DNA of 64,000 nucleotides from Paenibacillus sp. JNUCC-31 (GCF_014844075.1 NZ_CP062165.1:124001-188000); one strand, 5' to 3'. Shown: positions 41,423-50,893, counted from the first letter of the stretch. Numbers and translations are program-made. The notes: generated from the sequence alone by a model not told the origin.

Positions 41423-42961
41423 ATGGTATTTACAATCACAATTATCATCGTTGCACTATTTGCAATATGGGGAGCCGTCGCTCCTGATCAGCTGGCTGAT
41501 GTGGCTAACGTAGCCTACAACTTCTCTATTCAGAATTTTGGCTGGTTTTATTTGCTAGCAACCCTTTTCTTCCTGATCTTCGCTTTCTATCTGGCATTCA
41601 GCCGATTTGGCGGTATCCGGCTGGGGGATGACGATGATGAACCGGAATATTCTACGGTTTCCTGGCTGTCCATGCTGTTTAGCGCTGGTATGGGCATTGG
41701 GCTGGTTTTCTGGGGAGTTGCTGAACCGCTGTCCCACTATTTATCTGCACCGGAGGGAGCGGTACCCGAAACAACGCAAGCCGCAAGACTTTCAATGCGT
41801 TATTCCTTTTTCCACTGGGGGCTGCATCCCTGGGCTATTTATACCGTCATCGGCTTAGCGCTCGCTTATTTCCAGTTTCGGAAAGGCTACAAGGGGCTAA
41901 TCAGTTCCACCTTTATTCCTTTGATCGGTGAACGACTTGCTGCAGGCTGGCTTGGCAAGGTCATTGATATTCTGGCCGTCATTTCCACCATCTTCGGTGT
42001 TGCGACCTCGCTTGGATTGGGTGCACTTCAGATCGGTGGGGGGCTGAATTACTTATTCGGCATTCCCAACTCAACGCTGTCCCAGGTTGTCATCATCGCC
42101 ATTGTAACGGTATTATTTTTAATCTCGGCAACTTCCGGTCTGGATAAAGGTATTAAGATTTTGAGCAACACCAACCTCGTTATAGCTGTGCTATTAATGT
42201 TGTTTGTTTTGGTGACTGGGCCGACTTCTTTTATATTTGATACATTTACGACCACCTTGGGCAGTTACCTGCAGAATATTATTAACATGAGTTTGAGACT
42301 GACGCCGTTCTCAAGAGAAACCTGGATTGGAACATGGACGTTATTTTACTGGGCATGGTGGATCTCGTGGGCTCCTTTTGTTGGCACGTTTATCGCAAGG
42401 GTATCCAAAGGAAGAACCATAAAGGAATTTGTAATTTACGTCATGGTTATTCCAAGTCTGTTCGGATTTATCTGGTTTTCCGTCTTTGGGGGAACAGGAC
42501 TTCAGTTGGAATTGTTCAATGCCGCTCATCTAGCGGAAGCCGTCAAAGCAGATACAACAACCGCTTTATTCCTTATGCTGGAGCAGTTGCCTTTAGGCAC
42601 GATTACCGCATTCGTCGCTACTCTTCTGGTCATGATCTTCTTTATTACGTCGGCGGATTCGGCTACCTTTGTGCTGGGCATGCTGACTTCAGATGGCAAG
42701 TTGGACCCGAGTACAAGAGTAAAATTAACCTGGGGAATCTTGCAGTCTGCCATCGCGGTAGTACTGCTGATCAGCGGGGGATTGAACGGCCTCCAGACGG
42801 CCTCCATTGTGGCCGCACTGCCGTTCGCTGTTGTCCTTATCGGCATGTGTGTCTCCCTGCTTAAAGCTCTGCAGGCTGAGGACAGAGAGCGCCGTCAGAA
42901 GGAAAAACGGCAGCGCCAAAAACTGAAACGATTACTGGAGGAACAGGAACTCGCAAAATGA
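41423..42961 (+). CDS. BCCT-family osmoprotectant (glycine betaine/choline) transporter
   Basis: A 512-residue sodium- or proton-coupled uptake system with 12 membrane helices. The glycine stretch SAGMGIGLVFWGVAEPLSHY (helix 3) and the family signature around TLFYWAWWISWAPFVGTFIA with the following RVSKGRT are intact. The tryptophan box for trimethylammonium binding is included in it. The C-terminus (EDRERRQKEKRQRQKLKRLL) is long and basic, as in osmosensing OpuD/BetP relatives. The start ATG at 41423 follows CGGAGG. Regulation could involve the hairpin in the leader. Role: import of betaine-type compatible solutes under osmotic stress. Confidence 0.93.
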   Translation: MVFTITIIIVALFAIWGAVAPDQLADVANVAYNFSIQNFGWFYLLATLFFLIFAFYLAFSRFGGIRLGDDDDEPEYSTVSWLSMLFSAGMGIGLVFWGVAEPLSHYLSAPEGAVPETTQAARLSMRYSFFHWGLHPWAIYTVIGLALAYFQFRKGYKGLISSTFIPLIGERLAAGWLGKVIDILAVISTIFGVATSLGLGALQIGGGLNYLFGIPNSTLSQVVIIAIVTVLFLISATSGLDKGIKILSNTNLVIAVLLMLFVLVTGPTSFIFDTFTTTLGSYLQNIINMSLRLTPFSRETWIGTWTLFYWAWWISWAPFVGTFIARVSKGRTIKEFVIYVMVIPSLFGFIWFSVFGGTGLQLELFNAAHLAEAVKADTTTALFLMLEQLPLGTITAFVATLLVMIFFITSADSATFVLGMLTSDGKLDPSTRVKLTWGILQSAIAVVLLISGGLNGLQTASIVAALPFAVVLIGMCVSLLKALQAEDRERRQKEKRQRQKLKRLLEEQELAK

Positions 42962-42999
42962 CGTTCCCTGCAGGTAATGTATACTTGATCTCTATAGAG

Positions 43000-43032
43000 A
43001 AGGCACCTGCCTATGGGCGGGTGCCTTTTTAT
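43000..43032 (+). terminator. Terminator of the BCCT gene
   Basis: AGGCACCTGCC (43001-43011) pairs with GGCGGGTGCCT (43016-43026), followed by TTTTATTA. Confidence 0.9.
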
Positions 43033-43134
43033 TATGTCGTTTTAGATCCCAATAACACAAAAAAGCTGCTAATGTTTGTCAAGCCTTGTTGTCTTGGCTG
43101 GACTACAAGAAACTGATATAATTTTCTCTGTACC

Positions 43135-43168
43135 CCAAATAACCTCCATTGGCGTGGAGGTTATTTGG
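43135..43168. terminator. Perfect 13-bp hairpin downstream of the IS110 transposase
   Basis: CCAAATAACCTCC and GGAGGTTATTTGG around an 8-nt loop. It is 14 nt beyond the transposase stop. It may be a terminator for the transposase, protection against incoming transcription, or part of the element's structured end. Confidence 0.55.
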
Positions 43169-43181
43169 ATAATTATGGGTA

Positions 43182-44340
43182 TTAATGTGTATAGGGCTCG
43201 CCCTTTTTCAAGATGGCGTATACGTGATGGAGAAGCTTGTTGGCGCAAGCGATCACGACCACCTTGTAAGGCTTGCCCTCTTTTCTTTTCTTGTCGTAAT
43301 ACTCTTTTAACCTTCGGTTGTCTGCTTTTCGAATTCCGCACTGTACGGCCAGATATAACGCTCGTCGAAGCCTCTTGGAGCCGCGCTTCGTAATCCGGCT
43401 GCTTGTCGCTGTAAACTTCCCTGAGCTGTAAATCCCTGGATCCAACCCTGCATACGCGACGAGCTGCTTCGCATCCTGGAATTGACTTGCATTCCCGAGT
43501 TCCGCCACGATGGCAGCGGCTAGTTTGCCTCCTATGCCTGGTATGCTTTTAACCAAACCTACTTCGGGCAGTTCCATCGCCAGTGCTTCCATCTGCTGTT
43601 CCAAATGGCTTAACTGCTTGTCAAACTCCAGCAGCAACACGACCATGCTGGCCAGTGCTACGGTTTGAGATTGGCTTCTTCTTTGTCTGTTCCAGCCTTC
43701 CATAAGTTCCCTCAATCGTTCCGTTTTTTCTGCAATCCATCGCTTCGAATGAGATCTACCCACACATTCCTGAATTAGACGTTCCACATTCTCAGTCTTA
43801 TTCTCCAAGCATCGTTGTCGCATACAAGTTGCAAAAGACTCCGATGAAATCAGGAAACACCTGCTCAAGCAATGCTCTGCTGTTTAGCTTCGCCTGCACA
43901 TACATAGCGGTCACAAACTCATGCTGCCTAGTCAAGTGCTGAAGCTCACTGTAGGACTCTTCCCACTCGCGATGCGCTTTAACATCCCCACGGTAATACA
44001 TCTCGGCCAAATGCCAGGCATCTGCTGCATCGGTTTTCACTTTTCGAAGTTGTGTGCCTTTGGATCGCTTCGCTTGCAAAGGATTGATGATGTAGTGAAT
44101 CCATCCGCTACGTTTCAGATATCCTGCCAAACCTCGATGATAATGTCCGGTTGCCTCGAAGACAACGACAGGCTCCACACCACTTGTCTCTCTCAGTATG
44201 CTGAGCACTTCCCCTAGCCGCTCGAAACCTTCCTCACCATGCTGAAGGGTCTCCATCCTTCCATATGGATCGTTACGCTTTTTGAAGGCCTGAATAACAC
44301 TACATCCTTTCGCCACATCAATTCCAACAACGGGTTGCAT
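43182..44340 (-). pseudogene. IS110-family transposase, frameshifted
   Basis: The N-terminal half has the RuvC-like DEDD domain: PVVGIDVAKGCS (first Asp), VVFEATGHYHRGL (Glu) and KVKTDAADAWHLAEMYYRG (last Asps). The C-terminal half has the Tnp domain SIPGIGGKLAAAIVAELGNA and the catalytic-serine region YSSGKFTATSSRITKRGSKR. The two parts lie in different frames: the first ends at a TAA (43798) after ATTMLGE, the second continues as ENKTENVERLIQECVG. One base is missing or extra near 43800. Start at ATG 44340 behind AGAGAGG. IS110 transposases are normally made from one frame, so this copy is probably dead. Confidence 0.88.
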
Positions 44341-44530
44341 AAAAACCTCTCTAATTCGATTTACCGGCATTCCCACCTGGTTTCCAAACCCATAGCTTCG
44401 CTTGTGATACGAGGTCATAGCCTCAACCAGCTCAAACATGGTCGTTGGAAGGTAGTGAGAGAACAGTTTTTTGTACGGGTTCTTTGTCCCTAAGCCGCCC
44501 TCGTTCTCCCGGCTACCACCATCGTAAAAC
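44341..44530 (-). ncRNA. Candidate bridge-RNA region of the IS110 element
   Basis: The 190 nt before the transposase are non-coding and contain several stem candidates (GGGACAAAGAACCC, GGTTTGGAAACC, GCCGGG near 44511). In the IS110 group the left end encodes the bridge RNA that pairs with target and donor; in the IS1111 group it lies downstream. I cannot decide the group, so this is a positional candidate only. Confidence 0.35.
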
Positions 44531-44535
44531 ACCCA

Positions 44536-44577
44536 TAAAAATAGGCCAACCAGAAAATTTCTGGCTGACCTAATAAT
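44536..44577 (-). terminator. Terminator of the glycoside hydrolase gene
   Basis: Minus-strand AGGTCAGCCAGAAA pairs with TTTCTGGTTGGCCT (two mismatches), followed by ATTTTTAT; 20 nt beyond the stop codon. Confidence 0.8.
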
Positions 44578-44597
44578 ACGAAAGCTGCTCTGTATCC

Positions 44598-47258
44598 TTA
44601 AAGCAACTTTTCAAACCTATTCAACTGAATGGGTCCAATAAGTCCACTTGGTTCCTGTTGGGCAAAAGAGGACAAGAAATCTCGCTGATCTTTTACCAAC
44701 GTATTTGTAACCTCAATAATTAGTTTATTCCCCCCTTTCTTTAACTTCCCATGGATTTCGAATCGATAAGGCGGACAGATCCGCACTCCTACATGCTCAC
44801 CGTTTAACCATACTTCTGCCGTTTCGAACACTTCGCCCAGATCTAAAATCGCTTGGTTAACGGATTCGTTCCATTCAAATTGTGTTTCATAACGAAACGT
44901 TCCGGAAAATTGCGGAAGATAACCGGGCGAGCACATATTGGTTAACGTATTTAATTGGCCCCACTCCACAAAATATGGATACTGTTCAGCGTCCGCCGTT
45001 GACACCGTCCACTTGGCTTGTAGATCAATGGTCTGGTTGAACTCTATATCCACTGGACCTATTGCATGACTATCCAAGTTATCTCCATGAAGCAGAATGA
45101 TGGATTCATAAGGATACAGCATCAGCTGCACCGACTTCGGATGAGTGTCTGATGTAGTCAAGTGGATCAAGCGATTCCGGAAAGCATCATAGGTATAGAT
45201 CTCGCCTTGTACAGGTAAAACAACCTCTGTACGTATCATGTCATGCGGACTCTCGTTGAAGAACATAAACACATCCAAATCAGGATGAACATAGTGGTAA
45301 TGCCGCAGATAAGATTCATACGAATGCACTTGAATATCGAAATACCCAGTGCTCATCAGATCCTGAGACAACTTGTTCAGCTCTACCTTCTTAACGTTCC
45401 TATGATTCGCAAGATATGATAGCTCACCAGCAACTTCAATGCCTTCGCTGGAACGTGTGGGCAGTCCGTCAACAAAATAAATGGCCAGACCCTGTTCCGC
45501 AAACTGAACCAAACGCTGCAGCAGCGCCGCAGGAAGCGCATCCGCATAAGGCAGGATCAGGCATGCATAATCTTCCAGATGCACATGCAGTCTGCCATCC
45601 ATCACACGCGCTCTGTCCAGAAGAACATCGATCGGAAGAATATCGCAGTCTATCTGATGCTGCATCAATTCCTTGACGGGCTCCTGAAAATACATGGCTT
45701 CCCCTGACCACTCGGCTTCAGCGTGATACACAACACCTGCAGTTGCCACGTGCCTTCCACCTGAAATCAGGTGGCTAATTCGGTTCATATATAGATTTAG
45801 ATGTTTGTAGTATCGATACTGCGGATTTTTACCGCCTGCATACATATGCGGTGGACAATCGGGATCCAGGAAGGTTTTCTGTGTAAAAGCATGCGGGACG
45901 AAGTAGTTAACTCCACGCACCAGCATATGGTCGGTAAGCCACTTCATCAACTTCAAGCCCTCCGTCCAGCCATAGGCACCATACAATTCGCACATCGTCC
46001 GGCCTTGTTTTTTCGGATCCATGTGCCCGAGCGATACGGCCAGCTTCGCCAGGCCATAGTGGAAGAACAGACTGTCCGTCTCCCCTGACGTGGTGCGGAA
46101 ACTCAATTGGTCAAAGCCAGGCACGATCTGCCATAACACCACATCAAGGCCCGACATATCCTGTCCCCAGAGTGAGCGGAAGAAGTGACCTGCACCGGGA
46201 CCAAGCCTGGCATGAACATTGTTGTCTTCAAGGACATGTCCGATATACTCAACTCCGCGAGCTCTGCACCAATCCCCGATTTGATTGCAGAAGTTATCTG
46301 CGTAGAGCTTGCTAACGATATTCATATAAGTGTACCGCACGGTAGCAGATCGCTCTCCCCCATTCTGCCAGAGAAGATAAAGATCCTTACGATAGTCCTC
46401 ACCGAGGGCCTGCTCCAGCAAAGCAGGCATTTCAAGGCTCCAGGGAAGCGACACCCCTGGTTTGCCGGGTCTTGAATTGAAGTCGAAGGTGACCGGATCA
46501 TTATAGAATCCAGGTTCGTCCGAAAAGAAGCCCGCAAAGGTTTTACCGAAATCCGCCTGATATCGTTCATAGACCCTCTCATAAACCGTATTGATCAGAA
46601 TGCCAACCGAAGCCCGGTCTAGCGGGTTGAGATAATCTTCCTGCGCTTTGCTGCCACCCTCCTTATTGGCAGAAATTATAAATATGCGCCAGTATCCTTC
46701 GGGGATGTCCCAATACAGAATACCGTCCTGTACATGTTCAGTGATATTGACGCAGTCGCTCAGTAATGTTCCATTGGACGGATCCCGGCGGACTGCAACA
46801 GCGGAAACCAGGTTGTTTTTCCCTTTTGCATGATGACGATCCGATATTGTAGGCCGAAGCCCAGTCATCAGCAATGTATCCAGCAAAAAAGAGGCACCTT
46901 TTGCAGGACCCAGAGTATCAATATAGCGCTCACCCAGAAACAAGCGGTGAAGCTCTTCCGGAGCTTCCTGTATTTTGCCTGCCGCATGCCCCGTAGGAAA
47001 ATGATCGTCATCCAGCAGCCATACCTTCATCCCCCGCTTACGGGCTTCATCCATAATAATGTCCATGTCTGTCCACCATTTCGGTCCCAGAAAATCAGGA
47101 TGCGGACGAGCCTCAACACACACAGCACCGATGCCTGCCTCATCCACACGGGCCATCTCTTCCCGGATCACCTGCTCATCCTCCCCATGCTGCCACAGAA
47201 ATGGGAGGATATAATTATGTTCCTCACCCTTGAGAACTTCCATTAACCGATTTGTCAT
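44598..47258 (-). CDS. Intracellular glycoside hydrolase-like protein, related to GH106/alpha-L-rhamnosidase-type enzymes
   Basis: About 886 residues without a signal peptide. The N-terminal third is a TIM-barrel of this superfamily: EEMARVDEAGIGAVCVEARP, WWTDMDIIMDEARKRGMKVW, LLDDDHFPTGHAAG; later come FAGFFSDEPGFYND (candidate acid Glu/Asp) and YIGHVLEDNNVHARLGPGAG. The C-terminal 150 residues form a jelly-roll sugar-binding domain with EVFETAEVWLNGEHVGVRI and PYRFEIHGKLKKGGNKLIIE, like the GH2 sugar-binding fold. Start at ATG 47258 behind AGGAGGG. Last gene of the YesMN-Lpl cluster, so it probably hydrolyses the imported oligosaccharide in the cytoplasm. The family number and substrate are inference. 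Confidence 0.75.
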   Translation of the reverse strand: MTNRLMEVLKGEEHNYILPFLWQHGEDEQVIREEMARVDEAGIGAVCVEARPHPDFLGPKWWTDMDIIMDEARKRGMKVWLLDDDHFPTGHAAGKIQEAPEELHRLFLGERYIDTLGPAKGASFLLDTLLMTGLRPTISDRHHAKGKNNLVSAVAVRRDPSNGTLLSDCVNITEHVQDGILYWDIPEGYWRIFIISANKEGGSKAQEDYLNPLDRASVGILINTVYERVYERYQADFGKTFAGFFSDEPGFYNDPVTFDFNSRPGKPGVSLPWSLEMPALLEQALGEDYRKDLYLLWQNGGERSATVRYTYMNIVSKLYADNFCNQIGDWCRARGVEYIGHVLEDNNVHARLGPGAGHFFRSLWGQDMSGLDVVLWQIVPGFDQLSFRTTSGETDSLFFHYGLAKLAVSLGHMDPKKQGRTMCELYGAYGWTEGLKLMKWLTDHMLVRGVNYFVPHAFTQKTFLDPDCPPHMYAGGKNPQYRYYKHLNLYMNRISHLISGGRHVATAGVVYHAEAEWSGEAMYFQEPVKELMQHQIDCDILPIDVLLDRARVMDGRLHVHLEDYACLILPYADALPAALLQRLVQFAEQGLAIYFVDGLPTRSSEGIEVAGELSYLANHRNVKKVELNKLSQDLMSTGYFDIQVHSYESYLRHYHYVHPDLDVFMFFNESPHDMIRTEVVLPVQGEIYTYDAFRNRLIHLTTSDTHPKSVQLMLYPYESIILLHGDNLDSHAIGPVDIEFNQTIDLQAKWTVSTADAEQYPYFVEWGQLNTLTNMCSPGYLPQFSGTFRYETQFEWNESVNQAILDLGEVFETAEVWLNGEHVGVRICPPYRFEIHGKLKKGGNKLIIEVTNTLVKDQRDFLSSFAQQEPSGLIGPIQLNRFEKLL

Positions 47259-47374
47259 GATTCCCTCCTGGTCCGGCATCTATTTCAATCCGTAGATTCA
47301 TACTCTGCACGTCAGATCCATATTAAAATTCGCCCGTCTTCAACAGAATGCGGGCGAATATCTTCGTTAATCCA

Positions 47375-48946
47375 TTATTTCTGTACCTTGGCGTACCACT
47401 CTCTTGCGCGCTTGGTCACCTCTTCCCCGCCCGATGTATTCCATTTATCTACAAACTCATCAAACTTGCTGATTGGGTACTGTCCCAGAATGATTTTCGT
47501 GGCGTATTCCACGTATAGCGTTCGATTATTGATGTCCGGGAAGCTGTCGTACACGCTGGCTGGCATCCCGTCACCGGCAATGACTTTCGCGTATTTCTGG
47601 GCTTCCTGCATATTACGGGTCACCTGGTCGATCGCCCATTTACTATCTTCTGAAGAAGTACTGTTAAAGAGGTCGATCGTAAAATCAAGTGTCGCCAAAG
47701 TCGAATACGGATTCAAAAGTTGATTTTCCTGACTGCTCTTGTCATCGGGAAGTTTAACGGCTTTGCCGTCTTTCATCTCATAGTGCATGCCTTCCACGCC
47801 CAGGAACAGATCCTTCCAGTTCTTTTTGTCATACATATTGTTCAGCAGCTTCAAGGTGGCCATCAGCTTGTTCTCATCCTTGTTTTTCTTGATGACCCAC
47901 TGCGGAGGTGCAAATCTCTTCATTGTGTAAAAACCTTCATATCCTTCGACTTCCGGTACAGGGAGCACCGTAAAGTTAGCCTTCACGCCTGTGTTCTTCT
48001 CCAGGTTCTCCAAAATCAAATTGCCATGCTCGACCCAGTGAAAATAGTTCCCTACCTTGTCAGACTGAATTTTGCCATCCCACTTATCCTTCGTGTTCAA
48101 AAGTGATTCCTTGTCGATTAAACCTTCCTTATACAGCTTAGCCGCGAATTCCAGAGCTGCCCTCATATTCGGAGTCACTGCGGAATAAGTCAGCTCGCCG
48201 TCGTATATATCCCACTCCGGATAGCCTTCAAACATCGCTACCCCGTACATGGCAAACAGATGGTCCATCCACCGGGCCTGCTCCCTGCCACCGGTAGGAA
48301 GCTCATCCTTCTGGCCGTTGCCGTTAGGATCCTTATCCCGAAATGCTTCGAGCACCTTAACGTATTCATCCTGAGTCTTCGGCATCTTCAGACCCAGTTG
48401 ATCGAGCCAATCCTGGCGGATCATGCCCGCGTATCTTCCGTATTCCACAACCCCAGGAATGTAGTAGATTCTACCCTGACCTGTAGGATCGTTCGCCTTG
48501 ACAACATCCCACATCTCCTGCGGGATGGCTTCCCATACATTTGGCGCATATTTAGGCAGCAGGTCGGTCAGGTCGGCAATGGCACCATTTTTAGCCAAGC
48601 TGTCTTCAATGCCCTGCTGAGGGATGAACAAGTCAGGCATTTCATTGGCAGCAATTTTCAGGTTCAGTTGGTTCAGATAGTTGGTGCCTCCGTTCCATTC
48701 CACATACGGATGAATTACACCCACGCCAAGCTTTTCCTTATAAAACTCATACAACTGGCTGCCCTTGGTAATTGGTTTATAACCGATGTTCGTTCCCCAT
48801 ACTTCGATATCGACTGTTCCATCCTCATTGGCCGAAGTCTGGCCAGCTGCGGAGGAATCACCCGTAGAGGATGAATTACAGCCGGTTATTGTGCTTATCG
48901 CAAGAACACCTGCAGCCATCATTAAACCCATCTTTTTCAGAATCAT
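47375..48946 (-). CDS. Sugar-binding lipoprotein, LplA-like
   Basis: A 523-residue solute-binding protein. The signal peptide MILKKMGLMMAAGVLAISTI ends at lipobox ITGCNSSS with Cys as anchor; a linker follows. The mature domain has GTNIGYKPITKGSQLYEFYK, ANEMPDLFIPQQGIEDSL and YIPGVVEYGRYAGMIRQDWL, typical of the large LplA/YtcQ binders. It follows two permease genes and precedes the glycoside hydrolase gene. It is not closely similar to the other LplA-like protein of this window (13771-15360), so the two clusters have different ligands. Confidence 0.93.
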   Translation of the reverse strand: MILKKMGLMMAAGVLAISTITGCNSSSTGDSSAAGQTSANEDGTVDIEVWGTNIGYKPITKGSQLYEFYKEKLGVGVIHPYVEWNGGTNYLNQLNLKIAANEMPDLFIPQQGIEDSLAKNGAIADLTDLLPKYAPNVWEAIPQEMWDVVKANDPTGQGRIYYIPGVVEYGRYAGMIRQDWLDQLGLKMPKTQDEYVKVLEAFRDKDPNGNGQKDELPTGGREQARWMDHLFAMYGVAMFEGYPEWDIYDGELTYSAVTPNMRAALEFAAKLYKEGLIDKESLLNTKDKWDGKIQSDKVGNYFHWVEHGNLILENLEKNTGVKANFTVLPVPEVEGYEGFYTMKRFAPPQWVIKKNKDENKLMATLKLLNNMYDKKNWKDLFLGVEGMHYEMKDGKAVKLPDDKSSQENQLLNPYSTLATLDFTIDLFNSTSSEDSKWAIDQVTRNMQEAQKYAKVIAGDGMPASVYDSFPDINNRTLYVEYATKIILGQYPISKFDEFVDKWNTSGGEEVTKRAREWYAKVQK

Positions 48947-49008
48947 AGCTAATCCCCTTTCAATCCCTGTTATTCTTGTAGATTCATCTGTTCATTGATA
49001 AAACAAGA

Positions 49009-49887
49009 TCAGCCCTTCACAGAGCCAAGCATGGCCCCTTTGACAAAATACTTTTGCAGGAAAGGATACACAATGATGATCGGAATGATCGCAAAAATGA
49101 CGGTTGCTGCTCTCAATGTCCGCTCATTGTAATTCAGATCCACCGTTGAAGCAGCACCTGCCATCATAACGCTATCGTCGGTGATAAACTGTCTAATCTT
49201 GATCTGCAGCGGAAACCAGTTGGTATCCTGAAGAAAAAATAAAGGATGCTGAAACTGATTCCACAACACCACACCATAAAATAAGGCAAGGGTTGCCATT
49301 ACAGCTTTGGACAAGGGAAGAACGAAATGGAACAGCATTCGGAAATAGCCACAGCCTTCAAGAAAGGCTGCTTCCTCCAGCTCTTTGGGAAATTGTTTGA
49401 AGAAGGTTCTCATGATGATCAAATTAAATGGATTCAGAATATGCGGTAAGATCAGGACCAGTGGATTATCATAGAGTCCAATACTGCGGACCGTGAGGAA
49501 ATACGGAACGATCGGCGCTTTGAAAATCATTGCAATCACAACGCATACCATAATTACGGAGCCCCATCGAAACTCTGACTTCGACAGTGGATACGCGAAC
49601 AAGGCTGTCATCAGTAGAGCTAGTACCGTTCCTATCACGGTCGTACCTACTGTCAGAAAGAAGGACCTCCATAGATCCGGACGATCAATGATGTATTTCC
49701 ATGAATCTAGCGTAAATTCCTTTGGCCACAGTGTCACCAGGTTCATGTCCACGACGCTTTTGGAACTGAATGAGGTGGAAATTACAGACAATAGCGGAAT
49801 AATGGCCGCAATGGAAAACAGGATGAGAAAAATGGTAACCCCGGTAACAAATGCTCGTTCTCTTCTCGCTTCAACCATTTTCACCAA
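49009..49887 (-). CDS. Carbohydrate ABC transporter permease, LplC-like
   Basis: A permease of about 290 residues with six helices; the EAA loop is EAAFLEGCGYFRMLFHFVLP and the end YPFLQKYFVKGAMLGSVKG is typical of LplC. The gene overlaps the previous permease. Three start codons compete: TTG 49887, GTG 49884 and ATG 49878; the G-rich site inside the end of the upstream gene (GGGGGG) suits GTG or ATG, and the sequence does not settle it. It forms a heterodimer with the LplB-like protein. Confidence 0.92.
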   Translation of the reverse strand: MVKMVEARRERAFVTGVTIFLILFSIAAIIPLLSVISTSFSSKSVVDMNLVTLWPKEFTLDSWKYIIDRPDLWRSFFLTVGTTVIGTVLALLMTALFAYPLSKSEFRWGSVIMVCVVIAMIFKAPIVPYFLTVRSIGLYDNPLVLILPHILNPFNLIIMRTFFKQFPKELEEAAFLEGCGYFRMLFHFVLPLSKAVMATLALFYGVVLWNQFQHPLFFLQDTNWFPLQIKIRQFITDDSVMMAGAASTVDLNYNERTLRAATVIFAIIPIIIVYPFLQKYFVKGAMLGSVKG

Positions 49888-50786
49888 AGCCCCCCATCCG
49901 ACACTTTTTTGGACAGTTTATTAAATACAAATACCAGGATAAAGCCAATTACCGACTGAAATAATCCGACCGCTGTCGCGAAACTATACTGCCCTTGCTG
50001 AATACCGGTCCGGAACACGTACGTATCCAAAATATCTCCCACACTGTACGTCATTGGGGTGAGCATATTAAATACCTGATCAAATCCGAGATCCAGGAAG
50101 TTACCGATTTCGAGCAGGAAAAGCACAAGCACGGTTGGTAAGAGCAGCGGGAACGTGATATGACGAATCTGCCTTAGTTTTGATGCTCCATCAATCATTG
50201 CTGATTCGTAGAGTTGCGGGTCGATCGCGCTAATTGCTGCCATATACACCACAGTTCCCCACCCGGCGTCTCTCCAGATGGACGAGATGGCATAGATGGG
50301 TCTGAAATAGTCACTCTCCTGCATGGCCAGTACAGGATCCAGACCAAACCATCCGATTACGATATTAAACAATCCGCTTAAAGAAAAGAAATCGAACAAA
50401 ATTCCGCCCACGATAACCCATGATAAAAAATGAGGGATATACAGTGCCGTTTGAATTCCTTTTTTCAACGCCGATTTGCGAATCTCGTTAATCATCAGAG
50501 CCAGTAATACAGGCACCGGAAAAACCAACACCAGTTTCAAAAATCCGAGCATTAGCGTATTTCCAAATACCCTCGCAAAATCGGGATGTTCGATTAAGGT
50601 CTTAAAATGTTTGAGTCCTACCCACGGACTGTCCCCGAACCCTTGAAATACCGAGTAATCCTTGAAAGCAATGATTGCACCGCCCAGCGGGACAAATTTA
50701 AACACAATGAGAAAAACGATACCCGGAATAGCCATCACGTATAGTGGCCAATACACTTTCATTCGATGAAACGCAAAAGCTTTCAA
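49881..50786 (-). CDS. Carbohydrate ABC transporter permease, LplB-like
   Basis: A 301-residue permease; VYWPLYVMAIPGIVFLIVFK is helix 1, GAIIAFKDYSVFQGFGDSPW the family signature, and ESAMIDGASKLRQIRHITFP the EAA loop. The start is TTG 50786, 5 nt behind GGGGGG. Just upstream lies a perfect cre site. First gene of the transport part of the cluster and separated from yesN by a terminator, so it has its own promoter, presumably activated by the YesN-type regulator and shut down by CcpA in good sugar. Confidence 0.92.
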   Translation of the reverse strand: MKAFAFHRMKVYWPLYVMAIPGIVFLIVFKFVPLGGAIIAFKDYSVFQGFGDSPWVGLKHFKTLIEHPDFARVFGNTLMLGFLKLVLVFPVPVLLALMINEIRKSALKKGIQTALYIPHFLSWVIVGGILFDFFSLSGLFNIVIGWFGLDPVLAMQESDYFRPIYAISSIWRDAGWGTVVYMAAISAIDPQLYESAMIDGASKLRQIRHITFPLLLPTVLVLFLLEIGNFLDLGFDQVFNMLTPMTYSVGDILDTYVFRTGIQQGQYSFATAVGLFQSVIGFILVFVFNKLSKKVSDGGLW

Positions 50787-50810
50787 CTTATCCCCCCCAG
50801 TATTCTCTAA

Positions 50811-50824
50811 TGAATCCGCTTACA
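50811..50824 (-). promoter_or_regulatory. cre site (CcpA binding)
   Basis: Minus-strand TGTAAGCGGATTCA matches the consensus TGNAARCGNWWNCA at every fixed position; 25 nt before the start of the LplB-like gene. A site this close to the start normally represses. Confidence 0.75.
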
Positions 50825-50893
50825 AGGTAACTATACAGCCAGAATAATCCTCACTCAATTAGGCATTTTTAAGTTAAAACAAGTGATTTTTAA

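Larger units (their letters stand above)
43075..44540 (-). mobile_element. IS110-family insertion sequence, inactive
   Basis: Contains a transposase with both IS110 domains, about 190 nt non-coding before it and about 110 nt after it. The ends are only approximate: this family has no inverted repeats or target duplication to fix them. It sits between the BCCT terminator and the terminator of the glycoside hydrolase gene. The left flank (AACACAAAAAAGCTGCTAAT, 43053-43072) resembles part of family A repeats, so the element may have inserted into or beside one. Confidence 0.7.

Noticed and set aside
43798..43868. Programmed frameshift in the IS110 transposase
   Set aside because: No slippery heptamer or downstream stimulator is visible, and IS110 enzymes normally use a single frame; a plain mutation is simpler.
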